A stretch of DNA of 64,000 nucleotides from Bailinhaonella thermotolerans (GTDB lineage Bacteria > Actinomycetota > Actinomycetes > Streptosporangiales > Streptosporangiaceae), in assembly GCF_003594875.1 (NCBI RefSeq), contig NZ_QZEY01000004.1, positions 248,001-312,000 on the forward strand, given 5' to 3'. Under the pieces are notes generated by a model. That model did not search any database. It saw only the letters and a list, made by a program, of their open reading frames with translations, and was not told where the DNA came from. The number at the start of each line of letters is the position of its first letter. The stretch's first letter is position 1. The position numbers and the translations under genes were made by a program. This document shows, piece by piece, positions 40,576-48,612 of the stretch.

Positions 40576-40817
40576 GGAGCGGGCGCTGTGCCTCCTCCAC
40601 TGACACCTTCCGGCGGTGAATCCGCTCCCTCTTCCGCCCCCGCCCCAAAAGCCGGAGCCACCTCCCCTCCCCGCCATCCGTCGCCCGCCATCCGTTGTCC
40701 GCTGGACGCCGTCCGCCACTGCGTCCCTGATCCCCGTGGCGGCCCTCTTTCCCGGCTCTTCGCAGTTGAGGGTGTAGGCCGAGAATGTAGAGCTGTTGGA
40801 CGGTTGGATGTGAGTCG

Positions 40818-41264
40818 TCAGGGGGTGCCGACCTCGTGGTTCTCGCGGTTCGCGAGGACCTCGGCCATGTGTGTCTGCGCCCAGCTTCTGAGCCCGCGGG
40901 TCAGGTGGTGGAGCGAGAGGCCGAGGTCGGTCAGCTCGTAGGAGACGGTGACAGGGACGGTTGGCGTCACGGTACGGGTGAGCAGACCATCGCGCTCCAG
41001 CGACCGTAGCGTCTGGGTCAGCATCTTCTGGCTGACCCCGGCCAGAAGGCGAGAGAGCTCGGAGTAACGCATCGCCTTCGGGGCGTCTGCGTGTGCCGCA
41101 GCGGGCCGGCCAGGGCTGGTGTCGCCGCCCAGCGCACACAGGATCAGGACGACCCACTTGTCCGAGATCCGGTCGAGCAGTTGCCGGCTGGGGCACCCTG
41201 CCAGGAACGCGTTGTACTCCACCTTGGCCTGGGCCCTCTTCTGGGCCGCCTTCATCGTCGTCAC
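40818..41264 (-). CDS. HxlR-family regulator
   Basis: About 148 aa from GTG 41264, chosen for GAGAGG at eight bases; ATG 41255 and GTG 41273 are alternatives. The HxlR winged helix is clear (LLDRISDKWVVLILCALGG, MRYSELSRLLAGVSQKMLTQTLRSLERDGLL). The N-terminal Cys (FLAGCPSRQ) is where redox-sensing HxlR/YodB proteins carry the sensor thiol, so quinone or aldehyde sensing is plausible. Divergent from an aldo/keto reductase with a perfect inverted repeat between them. GC is a little lower than in neighbours. Confidence 0.9.
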   Translation of the reverse strand: MTTMKAAQKRAQAKVEYNAFLAGCPSRQLLDRISDKWVVLILCALGGDTSPGRPAAAHADAPKAMRYSELSRLLAGVSQKMLTQTLRSLERDGLLTRTVTPTVPVTVSYELTDLGLSLHHLTRGLRSWAQTHMAEVLANRENHEVGTP

Positions 41265-41311
41265 TGATCGCACCTCTCACCAACGGGTGGGTTACGCACT
41301 CCCAAGTGCCT

Positions 41312-41328
41312 ACTTCCCGACAGGAAGT
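41312..41328. promoter_or_regulatory. Inverted repeat ACTTCC-N5-GGAAGT, likely HxlR operator
   Basis: A perfect 6-bp inverted repeat in the 130-bp divergent gap between the HxlR and aldo/keto reductase genes. A second smaller dyad, CACT-N4-AGTG, lies just upstream (about 41298-41309). Confidence 0.65.
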
Positions 41329-41395
41329 TTCTCTCCAATGCTGATGCAGGGAGGCGGCAGGCGCCACCCCCAAGTGCACGACGAAAGGCAACAAG

Positions 41396-42268
41396 ATGAG
41401 CACACCCTCCCTCCCTCTTCCCGGCGGCACCTGGACTCTGGGTGACCTGACCGTCACCCGGTTCGGCTACGGCGCCATGCAACTGGCCGGCCCGGGGGTC
41501 ATGGGGCCGCCCGCCGATCGCGAGGGTGCCCTGGCCGTGCTGCGTGAAGCGGTCGCCCTCGGTATCACGCACATCGACACCAGCGACGCCTACGGGCCGC
41601 GCGTCACCAACGAGTTGATCCGCGAGGCACTGCACCCCTATCCCGAGTCGCTGCACATCGTGACCAAGGTGGGCGCGACCCGCGACGGACAGGGCGGCTG
41701 GCCTCCGGCCCGGCGGCCCGAAGATCTGCGCCGCCAGGTCCACGACAACCTCAAGTCCCTCCGCCTCGACGTGCTCGACCTGGTCAACCTCCGACTCGGC
41801 AACGCCGAAGGTCCCCAGCCCGGCTCGCTCGCCGAGGCGTTCGGGACGCTCGTCGAACTCCAGCGGCAGGGCCTGATCCGCCACCTCGGGGTCAGCAACG
41901 CCACCGAGGAGCAGGTCACCGAGGCACAGAGCATCGCGCCGATCGTGTGCGTGCAGAACATGTACAACCTCGCCCACCGTCACGACGACAAGCTCATCGA
42001 CCGGCTCGCCACCGACGGCGTCGCGTACGTGCCCTTCTTCCCCCTCGGGGGCTTCACCCCGCTTCAGTCCTCGGCGCTCTCGGCGGTCGCCGCTCGACTG
42101 GAGACGACACAGATGTCCGTCGCACTGGCCTGGCTGCTGCGGCGATCACCGAACATCCTGCTCATCCCCGGCACGTCATCGACGGCACACCTGCGCCAGA
42201 ACATCGCCGGCGCGGGACTCTCCCTCTCTCATGAGGACTCGACCGAGCTGGACGACATCAGCCGCTGA
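41396..42268 (+). CDS. Aldo/keto reductase lacking the usual catalytic His
   Basis: 290 aa. Asp and Tyr are kept (HIDTSDAYGPR) and Lys (HIVTKVG), but the His strand reads LDLVNLRLGN, with Arg in place of His. This variant group is common in actinomycetes and is annotated as aldo/keto reductase; activity may be lower or substrate range different. Cofactor motif LLIPGTSSTAHLRQN. AAAGG precedes ATG 41396. Very likely induced through the divergent HxlR regulator. Confidence 0.9.
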   Translation: MSTPSLPLPGGTWTLGDLTVTRFGYGAMQLAGPGVMGPPADREGALAVLREAVALGITHIDTSDAYGPRVTNELIREALHPYPESLHIVTKVGATRDGQGGWPPARRPEDLRRQVHDNLKSLRLDVLDLVNLRLGNAEGPQPGSLAEAFGTLVELQRQGLIRHLGVSNATEEQVTEAQSIAPIVCVQNMYNLAHRHDDKLIDRLATDGVAYVPFFPLGGFTPLQSSALSAVAARLETTQMSVALAWLLRRSPNILLIPGTSSTAHLRQNIAGAGLSLSHEDSTELDDISR

Positions 42269-42765
42269 ATGCCCCCGAGCTGACCGCCTCGCAAGCCACG
42301 ACCAAAGCCACCGGTCAAGTTCCGGCCCCGGTCGCCTTCGCGCGGCCGGGGCCGGAGCAGGACGATTCGCCCTCACCTGGATGACTTCAGATCATCAACC
42401 GTCAGGAACCTGTGTCACGCCGGCGCTGGAAACTCCCGTCCCGCGCGCCTGCCCTTTTCCCATTTTCACGGCCGGAGCCCCGTCGGGCGGACGAATTTCT
42501 GGTGTCCGCGCTCACCCCTGACGGGCACTCAGGGCGGACTGGAAGCGGCCCCGGCTCGCCGGGCTCCCCGTTCCCGGCGCCAGGCGAAAACCTCGGGACC
42601 GGTGCCACCGCCGGCCACGACGCCCCGCGATCCCCGCGCCCCGGCCCTCGCGGCGACCACACGTCTCCACCCGCCGGATGTGATCGACACCGGATGATCG
42701 CCGCGAGGGGATTCGTTTCGGCCGGGAGCGAGCGGGGTTTCGGTTTTCGGAGAGGAATTCTTCTA
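42269..42765. other. Noncoding gap with interspersed repeat copy 2
   Basis: About 500 bp between the aldo/keto reductase and the ROK promoter. Apart from the repeat at 42493-42640 I see no supported gene; the frame open here has no ribosome binding site and encodes low-complexity sequence. Confidence 0.6.
42493..42640 (+). repeat. Interspersed repeat, copy 2
   Basis: Begins GAATTTCTGGTGTCCGCGC; shares with copy 1 (38040-38186, opposite strand) the blocks CCCCGGCTCGCC, GGCTCCCCGTTCCC, GACCGGT and GATCCCCGCG in the same order with short differences between. Both copies are noncoding. Confidence 0.7.
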
Positions 42766-42820
42766 TTGACGGCTCCCGGGGGCGGGCGTACGTTCGCGGG
42801 GAAAATTTAGTTCTGAAGAA
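42766..42820 (+). promoter_or_regulatory. Promoter and ROK-box-like dyad of the sugar locus regulator
   Basis: TTGACG (42766-42771), 17 bp, TACGTT (42789-42794), then TTCT-GA-AGAA at 42811-42820 inside ATTTAGTTCTGAAGAAAG. A dyad just downstream of the predicted start site fits autorepression by the ROK protein. Confidence 0.6.
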
Positions 42821-42831
42821 AGTACGCCGCG

Positions 42832-44031
42832 ATGGCTGTTTCCGGCACTGAGCGCGGGGACCTCACCCGCACCGCGATCCTGGCGCTGCTCGGGACCGTG
42901 GGGCCGCTCAGCCGTACGGAGATCGCGCGGCGGCTGGAGCTCAGCCCGGCCAGCGTCACGCAGGTGACCCGGGAGCTGATCGGGCACGGGATGCTGGAGG
43001 AGCTGGACTTCGCGCCGTCGCGGGGCGGCCGGCGGGCGCAGCGGCTCGGGCTGGTGGGGAGCGCGGGCCGGGCGCTGGGGGTCAAGGTCGCGGCGGACCA
43101 CCTGGTGCTGGCGGACGTGCGGCTGGACGGCGCGGTGCTCGGCTCCTGGGAGCGGAAGTTCGACGCGACCGCCGCGAACGCGCTGGACGTGCTCGCCGAG
43201 GCGGTGGCCGAGGTGGCCGCGGAGGGGGACGCCGGGGTCCCGCTGCTCGGGATCGGCATCGGGGTGCCCGGGAGCGTGGACGACCTCGCCGTGGGAACGG
43301 TCCACGCGCCCGCGCTGGGGTGGCGGGCCATGCCCGTGGGCGAGTGGGTACGGCGGCGCGCCCGGCTGCCGGTGCTCGTGGAGAACGACGTGAACGCGCT
43401 GGCCGCGGCCGAGCGGTTGTACGGCAGGGGGCGTATACACCGCGACTTCCTCGTCCTCACGATCGGATGGGGGATAGGGGCCGCGATCGTCAGCGACGGC
43501 CGGGTCTACCGGGGAGCCCGCGGGGGAGCGGGGGAGTTCGGGCACTTCCCGGTGGATCCGGCCGGCCCGGTCTGCCACTGCGGCAACACCGGCTGCCTGG
43601 AGGCGCTCGTGGGCGCGGCGGGACTGGTCGCCGCGTCCCGGGCCCGGGGCCTGCCCGCCGACGAGATCGCCGAGCTGAGCCGGGCCGCCGCCGAGGGGAG
43701 CGCGCCCGCGCGGGCCGTCTTCGCCGAGGCGGGGCGCGCGCTGGGGCGGGCCGTCGCCGGGCTGGTCAACGTGGTGGACCCGGAGGCCGTCGTGGTGCTC
43801 GGGGAGGGCACCGCCGACTGGGAATGGTGGGACGCCGGGTTCGCCCCGGCCGTCCGGTCCTGCCTGCTGCCGGGCCTGCGCGACGTCCCGATCGAGGTCG
43901 AGGCCTGGGGCGACACGAGCTGGGCCCAGGGCGCGGCCGCGCTCGTGCTCGCCACCCCCTTCGACGAGGCCGGCGCCGCCGGCGAACAGGGCCGCCTCGT
44001 CCGCGCCCGCCTGATCGGCGGCTCCCCATGA
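42832..44031 (+). CDS. ROK-family transcriptional regulator
   Basis: 399 aa. N-terminal MarR-like HTH (LSRTEIARRLELSPASVTQVTREL), then an actin-like ROK domain with VENDVNALAAAERLYG, GGAGEFGHFPVD and the zinc motif CHCGNTGCLEALVG. The kinase ATP loop is degenerate (LGVKVAADHL), so it is a sugar-responsive repressor rather than a sugar kinase. It heads the locus of ABC importer and glycosidases and has its own promoter with a dyad. The inducer is probably glucose or an isomaltose-type disaccharide (inference from neighbours). Confidence 0.92.
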   Translation: MAVSGTERGDLTRTAILALLGTVGPLSRTEIARRLELSPASVTQVTRELIGHGMLEELDFAPSRGGRRAQRLGLVGSAGRALGVKVAADHLVLADVRLDGAVLGSWERKFDATAANALDVLAEAVAEVAAEGDAGVPLLGIGIGVPGSVDDLAVGTVHAPALGWRAMPVGEWVRRRARLPVLVENDVNALAAAERLYGRGRIHRDFLVLTIGWGIGAAIVSDGRVYRGARGGAGEFGHFPVDPAGPVCHCGNTGCLEALVGAAGLVAASRARGLPADEIAELSRAAAEGSAPARAVFAEAGRALGRAVAGLVNVVDPEAVVVLGEGTADWEWWDAGFAPAVRSCLLPGLRDVPIEVEAWGDTSWAQGAAALVLATPFDEAGAAGEQGRLVRARLIGGSP

Positions 44032-44351
44032 CCGCCCCGGCCCACGCCCCGGCCCCGGCCCACGGCCCCGTCTCGACTCACCAGCGCGTCCCGGCTCACC
44101 GCCGCGCCCCGGAGCCGGCGGCGCGCGGCCGGGCCACAGGACCTCGGGGGAATCGGGGGTACGGCGGCTGCCTGCGACGGCGGGGGCCGCAGGCGGACGC
44201 CGTACCCCTGACTCTCAGCACCAGCACAGCCCTCGCCGCCAGGACAGCCCTCGCCGCCAGGACGACCACGCCTCCCGCGGGTCGCGCGCGCCGGTCACGT
44301 GGTGATCCCTCAGGGCGCCGCGTGGCCGGTGCGGGAGGGGGCCGGTCGTGA
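44028..44351 (+). CDS. Possible small Ala/Pro/Arg-rich ORF between rok and the permease
   Basis: A 107-codon frame whose ATG overlaps the ROK stop (ATGA) and whose TGA overlaps the permease GTG (GTGA). The product would be low-complexity (APAHAPAPAHGPVSTHQR, ALAARTALAARTT) with no fold evident, and codon bias fades in the second half. It may be spurious, a natural by-product of high GC; the double overlap is the only argument for it. If it is not a gene, the 316 bp hold just an 18-bp tandem and the permease leader. Confidence 0.25.
   Translation: MTAPAHAPAPAHGPVSTHQRVPAHRRAPEPAARGRATGPRGNRGYGGCLRRRGPQADAVPLTLSTSTALAARTALAARTTTPPAGRARRSRGDPSGRRVAGAGGGRS
44226..44261 (+). repeat. Two exact 18-bp tandem units
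   Basis: 44226-44243 and 44244-44261 are identical (start ACAGCCCTCG), upstream of the first permease gene. Confidence 0.8.
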
Positions 44352-45298
44352 GCGCGCCCCCCGACACCGTCGCCCCCGTGCGGCGGGCGGGGAGCGAACG
44401 GCCGGGAAGGCCCCGGCGGAGCCGGTCCGCCCGGTTGCGGTACGCCGGGATCGTCGCGTTCTTCCTCCTGCCGAGCGCGATCCCGCTGGCGCTCTTCACG
44501 CTCGTGCCGATGGCCGGGTCGCTGTGGGTGAGCCTGCACGAGTGGGACCTGATCACCCCGATGACCTGGGCCGGTCTCGGCAACTACGCCGAGCTTCTCG
44601 CCGACCCCGCCACCCGGGCGGCGTTCCTGCACACCGTGGCGTTCATCGCCGGATACCTGCCCCTGGTGTACGCCGGGGGGCTCGGCCTCGCCGTTCTCCT
44701 GAACCGGGCCATGCCCGCCCGGGACCTGTTCCGCGCGGTCTACTTCCTCCCGGTGATCACGAGCTGGGTGGTCGTGGCGCTCATGTGGAAGTGGCTGCTG
44801 AACCCGCGCAGCGGCGTCGTCAACTGGCTGCTCGGCGTGTTCGGGATCGAGGGCCCGGGGTGGTGGACGGACCCGGCCTGGGCGATGCCGTCGGTGATCC
44901 TGGCCTCGGCCTGGAAGGACCTCGGCTTCGTGATGGTGATCATGCTGGCCGGGCTCCAGGCGATCCCCCGGGAGTATCTGGACGCGGCCCGCGTGGACGG
45001 CGCGGGCGCGCTGGCCAGGTTCCGGTACGTCACGCTGCCGCTGCTGTCGCCGTCCACGTTCTTCGTGATCGTGATCTCGCTGATCAACGGTTTCCAGGTG
45101 TTCGACCAGGTGCACGTCATGACCGGCGGCGGCCCGGGCGGGGCCACGCAGGTCGTGGTCGAGCAGGTCTACGACCTGACGTTCAGGTACGGCCGCGCGG
45201 GCGACGCCTCGGCGCTGTCGTGGCTGCTGTTCGCGGTCGTCCTGGTGGTGACCCTGGCGCAGGTCAGGGCGCAGCGCAGGTGGGTGACCTATGGCTAG
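44348..45298 (+). CDS. ABC sugar importer permease (MalF/UgpA type)
   Basis: 316 aa from GTG 44348. Six membrane helices and the EAA loop AARVDGAGALARFRYVTLPLL that contacts the ATPase. Typical carbohydrate-uptake (CUT1) permease. It overlaps the next permease by 8 nt. No ATPase gene is in the locus; CUT1 importers of actinomycetes commonly share a remote MsiK-like ATPase, which would explain this. Confidence 0.93.
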   Translation: MSAPPDTVAPVRRAGSERPGRPRRSRSARLRYAGIVAFFLLPSAIPLALFTLVPMAGSLWVSLHEWDLITPMTWAGLGNYAELLADPATRAAFLHTVAFIAGYLPLVYAGGLGLAVLLNRAMPARDLFRAVYFLPVITSWVVVALMWKWLLNPRSGVVNWLLGVFGIEGPGWWTDPAWAMPSVILASAWKDLGFVMVIMLAGLQAIPREYLDAARVDGAGALARFRYVTLPLLSPSTFFVIVISLINGFQVFDQVHVMTGGGPGGATQVVVEQVYDLTFRYGRAGDASALSWLLFAVVLVVTLAQVRAQRRWVTYG

Positions 45299-46097
45299 GG
45301 CGCTGCGCTGGATCCTGGTCGTGGCCGGGGCGCTGGTCATGGTGTTCCCGTTCGCGTGGGCCGTCGTCACCTCGCTCACGCCCGAGGGGGCGCTGTTCGG
45401 CACCCCGCCGGACCTCACGCCCGACGACGCGGACCTGGGCGCGTACGCGCGGCTGCTGGAGGCGCTGCCGTTCTGGCGCATCCTGCTGAACAGCGCCTGG
45501 ATCGGGCTCGTCTCGACCCTGCTCCAGCTCGTGACCAGCGCGATGGCGGCGTACGCGTTCGCGCGGCTGCCGTTCCCCGGGCGCGGGGCGGTGTTCGCGG
45601 TCTACCTGGCGACGCTGATGGTGCCGATGCAGGTGCTCGTCGTCCCGCTGTTCATCGAGATGCGCGCGGTGGACCTGGTGGACACGTACTTCGCCGTGCT
45701 GGCCCCGGGCATCGCCTCGGCGTTCGGCGTGTTCCTGCTGCGGCAGGCCGTCGCGCAGGTCCCGCGCGAGCTGGACGAGGCGGCGGTGCTGGACGGGGCC
45801 GGACACGTCCGCGTGTTCGTCTCGATCGTGCTGCCGCTGATCAGGCCGGCCCTCGCCACGTTCGCGATCTTCGGGTTCATGGCGAGCTGGAACGCCTACC
45901 TGTGGCCGCTGGTGATCATCCGGTCGCCGGAGTTCATGACGCTGCCGCTCGGGCTGGCCTCGCTGCACGGCCAGTTCACCACCGAGTGGAACGTCGTCAT
46001 GGCCGGGTCGGTGATCAGCGTGGTCCCGATCCTCGTCCTCTACGTCCTCGCCCAGAAACACGTGATCGCCAGCGTGGCGCAGTCGGGGCTCAAGTAG
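45291..46097 (+). CDS. ABC sugar importer permease (MalG type)
   Basis: 268 aa, six helices, EAA loop DEAAVLDGAGHVRVFVSIVLPLI. Partner of the upstream permease, with which it overlaps. The C-terminus QKHVIASVAQSGLK is characteristic of MalG-like CUT1 subunits. The binding-protein gene follows 17 nt later. Confidence 0.93.
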   Translation: MARALRWILVVAGALVMVFPFAWAVVTSLTPEGALFGTPPDLTPDDADLGAYARLLEALPFWRILLNSAWIGLVSTLLQLVTSAMAAYAFARLPFPGRGAVFAVYLATLMVPMQVLVVPLFIEMRAVDLVDTYFAVLAPGIASAFGVFLLRQAVAQVPRELDEAAVLDGAGHVRVFVSIVLPLIRPALATFAIFGFMASWNAYLWPLVIIRSPEFMTLPLGLASLHGQFTTEWNVVMAGSVISVVPILVLYVLAQKHVIASVAQSGLK

Positions 46098-46114
46098 CCC
46101 GGAGCGGAGGAATC

Positions 46115-47392
46115 ATGGCCAGGAACCTGCGGGCCGCGGTGGCGCTGCTGGCGGCCGCCGCCCTGCTGGCCGCCGGGTGCGCCAAGGGCTCGGCGACCCG
46201 CGACGACGCGGGCGGCGGGGGTGGCGGCAAGGTCACCCTGCGGTACTTCACCTTCTCGGCGGCGCCGGACCACGTGAAGGACCTGGACCAGATCGTGGCC
46301 GCGTTCGAGAAGGAGAACCCGCGCGTGGACGTGAGGGTGGAGACGGCCCCGTTCGAGGAGTACTTCACCAAGCTCCAGACCAGCCTGGCCGGGGGCACCG
46401 CGCCGGACACGTTCGAGCTCAACTACGAGAACTTCGTGACGTACGCCGGGGGCAAGGCGCTCCTGGACCTGGGCCCGGTGGCCGCCGCCGACAAGGGGTA
46501 CGACCCGGCGGCGTACCAGCCGAGCTCGCTGGCGGCGTTCCGGCACCAGGGCAGGCAGTTCGCGCTGCCCGCCTCGTTCTCCACGGTCGTGCTCTTCTAC
46601 AACAAGGACCTGTTCGAGAAGGCCGGGGTGCCGCTCCCGACCGCGGACTGGACCTGGGAGGACGAGATGGACGCCGCCCGGCGGCTCACCGACCGGAAGA
46701 ACAAGGTGTACGGGGACTTCCAGCCGGTGCAGTTCCACGAGTTCTACAAGACGCTGAGCCAGGCGGGCGGCCGGTTCCTCGCCGAGGACGGCAGGACGCC
46801 AGCGTTCAACGGGCCCGAGGGCGTGCGCGCCGCCGAGTGGCTGGTCGGCAAGGTCGGGAAGGTCATGCCGACCGAGGCCGAGATCGGCGGGACGGCCGAC
46901 TACGACACGAACCTGTTCAAGTCCGGCAAGCTCGCGATGTGGCACAACGGGATCTGGCAGTTCGCCGGACTCGCGGACGCGCCGTTCGAGTGGGACGTCG
47001 TGGTCGAGCCCGGCGACCGCACCAAGGCCAGCGCCGTCTTCCACAACGCCGTCGCGGCCTCGGCCAGGACCGGGCACCCGAAGGAGGCGTGGGCCTGGGC
47101 GCGCTTCCTGACCGCGTCGAAGGTGGCCGCCGACGTGCGGATCAGGTCCTCGTGGGAGCTGCCGCCGGTCGCCGACCGGTCGCTGCTGGCCGGATACCTC
47201 AAGGAGCCCAGGCCGCCGGGGCGGCAGGCCGTGTTCGACTCGCTGAAGTCGATCGCGCTGCCGCCGGTGATCGCCAAGCAGCAGGAGATGCAGGACGCCG
47301 TCACCGAGGAACTGGGCAACGCCGCCGCGGGCCGCAAGTCGGTGAAGGCCGCGCTCGACGACGCCGCGCGGAAGGTGGCCGGTCTGCTGTGA
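46115..47392 (+). CDS. ABC sugar-binding lipoprotein
   Basis: 425 aa. Signal peptide with lipobox LLAAGC (Cys22), then a Gly-rich spacer and a CUT1 family binding domain (VTLRYFTFSAAPDHVKDLDQ, LPASFSTVVLFYNKDLFEKAG, AFNGPEGVRAAEWL, FHNAVAASARTGHPKEAW). It captures oligosaccharide at the outer face of the membrane. GCGGAGG lies upstream. Its stop overlaps the GH15 start (GTGA), linking uptake and hydrolysis. Confidence 0.94.
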   Translation: MARNLRAAVALLAAAALLAAGCAKGSATRDDAGGGGGGKVTLRYFTFSAAPDHVKDLDQIVAAFEKENPRVDVRVETAPFEEYFTKLQTSLAGGTAPDTFELNYENFVTYAGGKALLDLGPVAAADKGYDPAAYQPSSLAAFRHQGRQFALPASFSTVVLFYNKDLFEKAGVPLPTADWTWEDEMDAARRLTDRKNKVYGDFQPVQFHEFYKTLSQAGGRFLAEDGRTPAFNGPEGVRAAEWLVGKVGKVMPTEAEIGGTADYDTNLFKSGKLAMWHNGIWQFAGLADAPFEWDVVVEPGDRTKASAVFHNAVAASARTGHPKEAWAWARFLTASKVAADVRIRSSWELPPVADRSLLAGYLKEPRPPGRQAVFDSLKSIALPPVIAKQQEMQDAVTEELGNAAAGRKSVKAALDDAARKVAGLL

Positions 47393-48612
47393 ACGCCGAC
47401 GACACCGCGGTGAACACCGAGGACCACGCGCTGGGGGCGGCCGTGCGCGCGCTCGTCTCCCGCAGCCTCGACGTCATCGCCGCGAACCAGGCCGCGAGCG
47501 GGGCCTACCCGGCGGCGCCGGACTTCTCCGCCTATCGCGGCTACTGCTGGCTGCGCGACGGCGCGTTCATCGCCGAGGGCATGAGCCGGCACGGCGACGC
47601 CGCCGGGGCCTGGGCCTTCCACGCCTGGTGCGGGCGGGTGATCGGGGAGCGGGCGCCGTGGGTGGACATGCTGCTGGACCGGTCCGGCCGGACCCCGGCC
47701 CCGGCGGAGATGCTGCCGGCCAGGTTCACGCTCGACGGGCGCGACGGCGACGACGAGTGGTGGGACTTCCAGCTCGACGGCTACGGCACCTGGCTGTGGG
47801 CGCTCGCCGAGCACGCCCGCAGGCACGGGGGGAACCTGCCCGAGGAGGCGGCGCGCACGGCCGCCCGCTACCTCACGGCGTTCTGGGGCCTGCCGTGTTA
47901 CGACTGGTGGGAGGAGCACCTGGCGCACCGGCACGTCTCCACGCTCGGCGCGATCCACGCGGGCCTGCGCGCCGCCGTCGCCCTCGGCGTCCTGACCCGT
48001 CCCGAGTCCGAGGCCGCCACCGAGGCCGCCGAGGCCATCGCCGCCCTCGTCGCCGCGGAAGGGGTCGCGGAGGAGGTCCCGGACGGAGTCGCGGAAGGGG
48101 TCCCGGACGGGGCCGCCCGGGGGAACGCCGCGGGGAGCACGCCGGGGAGCGCCGCGGGGCCGTACGGCGGGCACCTGGTGAAGTGGCTGGGGTCGCGGGA
48201 GGTGGACGGGAGCCTGGTCGCCTGCGTGGAGCCGTTCGGGCTGTACTCCGCGGACCATCCGGTGGGGGCGGGGACCGTGGCGGCGGTGGAGCGGGCGCTC
48301 GCGTGGGAGGGCGGGGTGCACCGGTACCTCGCCGACACGTTCTACGGCGGGGGCCGGTGGCCGCTGCTGTCGGGGTTCCTCGGCTGGAACCACGCGCGGG
48401 CGGGACGGACGGCCGAGGCGGGGCGGTACCTGGCCTGGATGGCGGCGCAGGCGGCCCCCGGCGGGCTGCTGCCGGAGCAGGTGTCGGACCGGCTCCTCGC
48501 CCCCGGCCGCCGCGCCGAGTGGGAGGAGCGCTGGGGCCCGGTGGCCACGCCGCTGCTCTGGTCGCACGGGATGTACCTCGTGCTCGCCGACGAACTGGGG
48601 GTGCGGCCGTGA
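47389..48612 (+). CDS. GH15-family glucohydrolase, compact form
   Basis: 407 aa from GTG 47389 (overlapping the preceding stop), no signal peptide, so cytoplasmic. The (alpha/alpha)6 GH15 core: YRGYCWLRDGAFIAEGMSRH, ELQ-like DEWWDFQLDGYGTWLWAL, general acid Glu175/176 in YDWWEEHLAHRH, general base Glu363 in GLLPEQVSD. Far shorter than fungal glucoamylases and close in size to actinobacterial isomaltose glucohydrolases. Residues about 225-255 are a repetitive insert (GVAEEVPDGVAEGVPDG). Likely splits imported isomaltose-type disaccharides to glucose (inference). Confidence 0.85.
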   Translation: MNADDTAVNTEDHALGAAVRALVSRSLDVIAANQAASGAYPAAPDFSAYRGYCWLRDGAFIAEGMSRHGDAAGAWAFHAWCGRVIGERAPWVDMLLDRSGRTPAPAEMLPARFTLDGRDGDDEWWDFQLDGYGTWLWALAEHARRHGGNLPEEAARTAARYLTAFWGLPCYDWWEEHLAHRHVSTLGAIHAGLRAAVALGVLTRPESEAATEAAEAIAALVAAEGVAEEVPDGVAEGVPDGAARGNAAGSTPGSAAGPYGGHLVKWLGSREVDGSLVACVEPFGLYSADHPVGAGTVAAVERALAWEGGVHRYLADTFYGGGRWPLLSGFLGWNHARAGRTAEAGRYLAWMAAQAAPGGLLPEQVSDRLLAPGRRAEWEERWGPVATPLLWSHGMYLVLADELGVRP

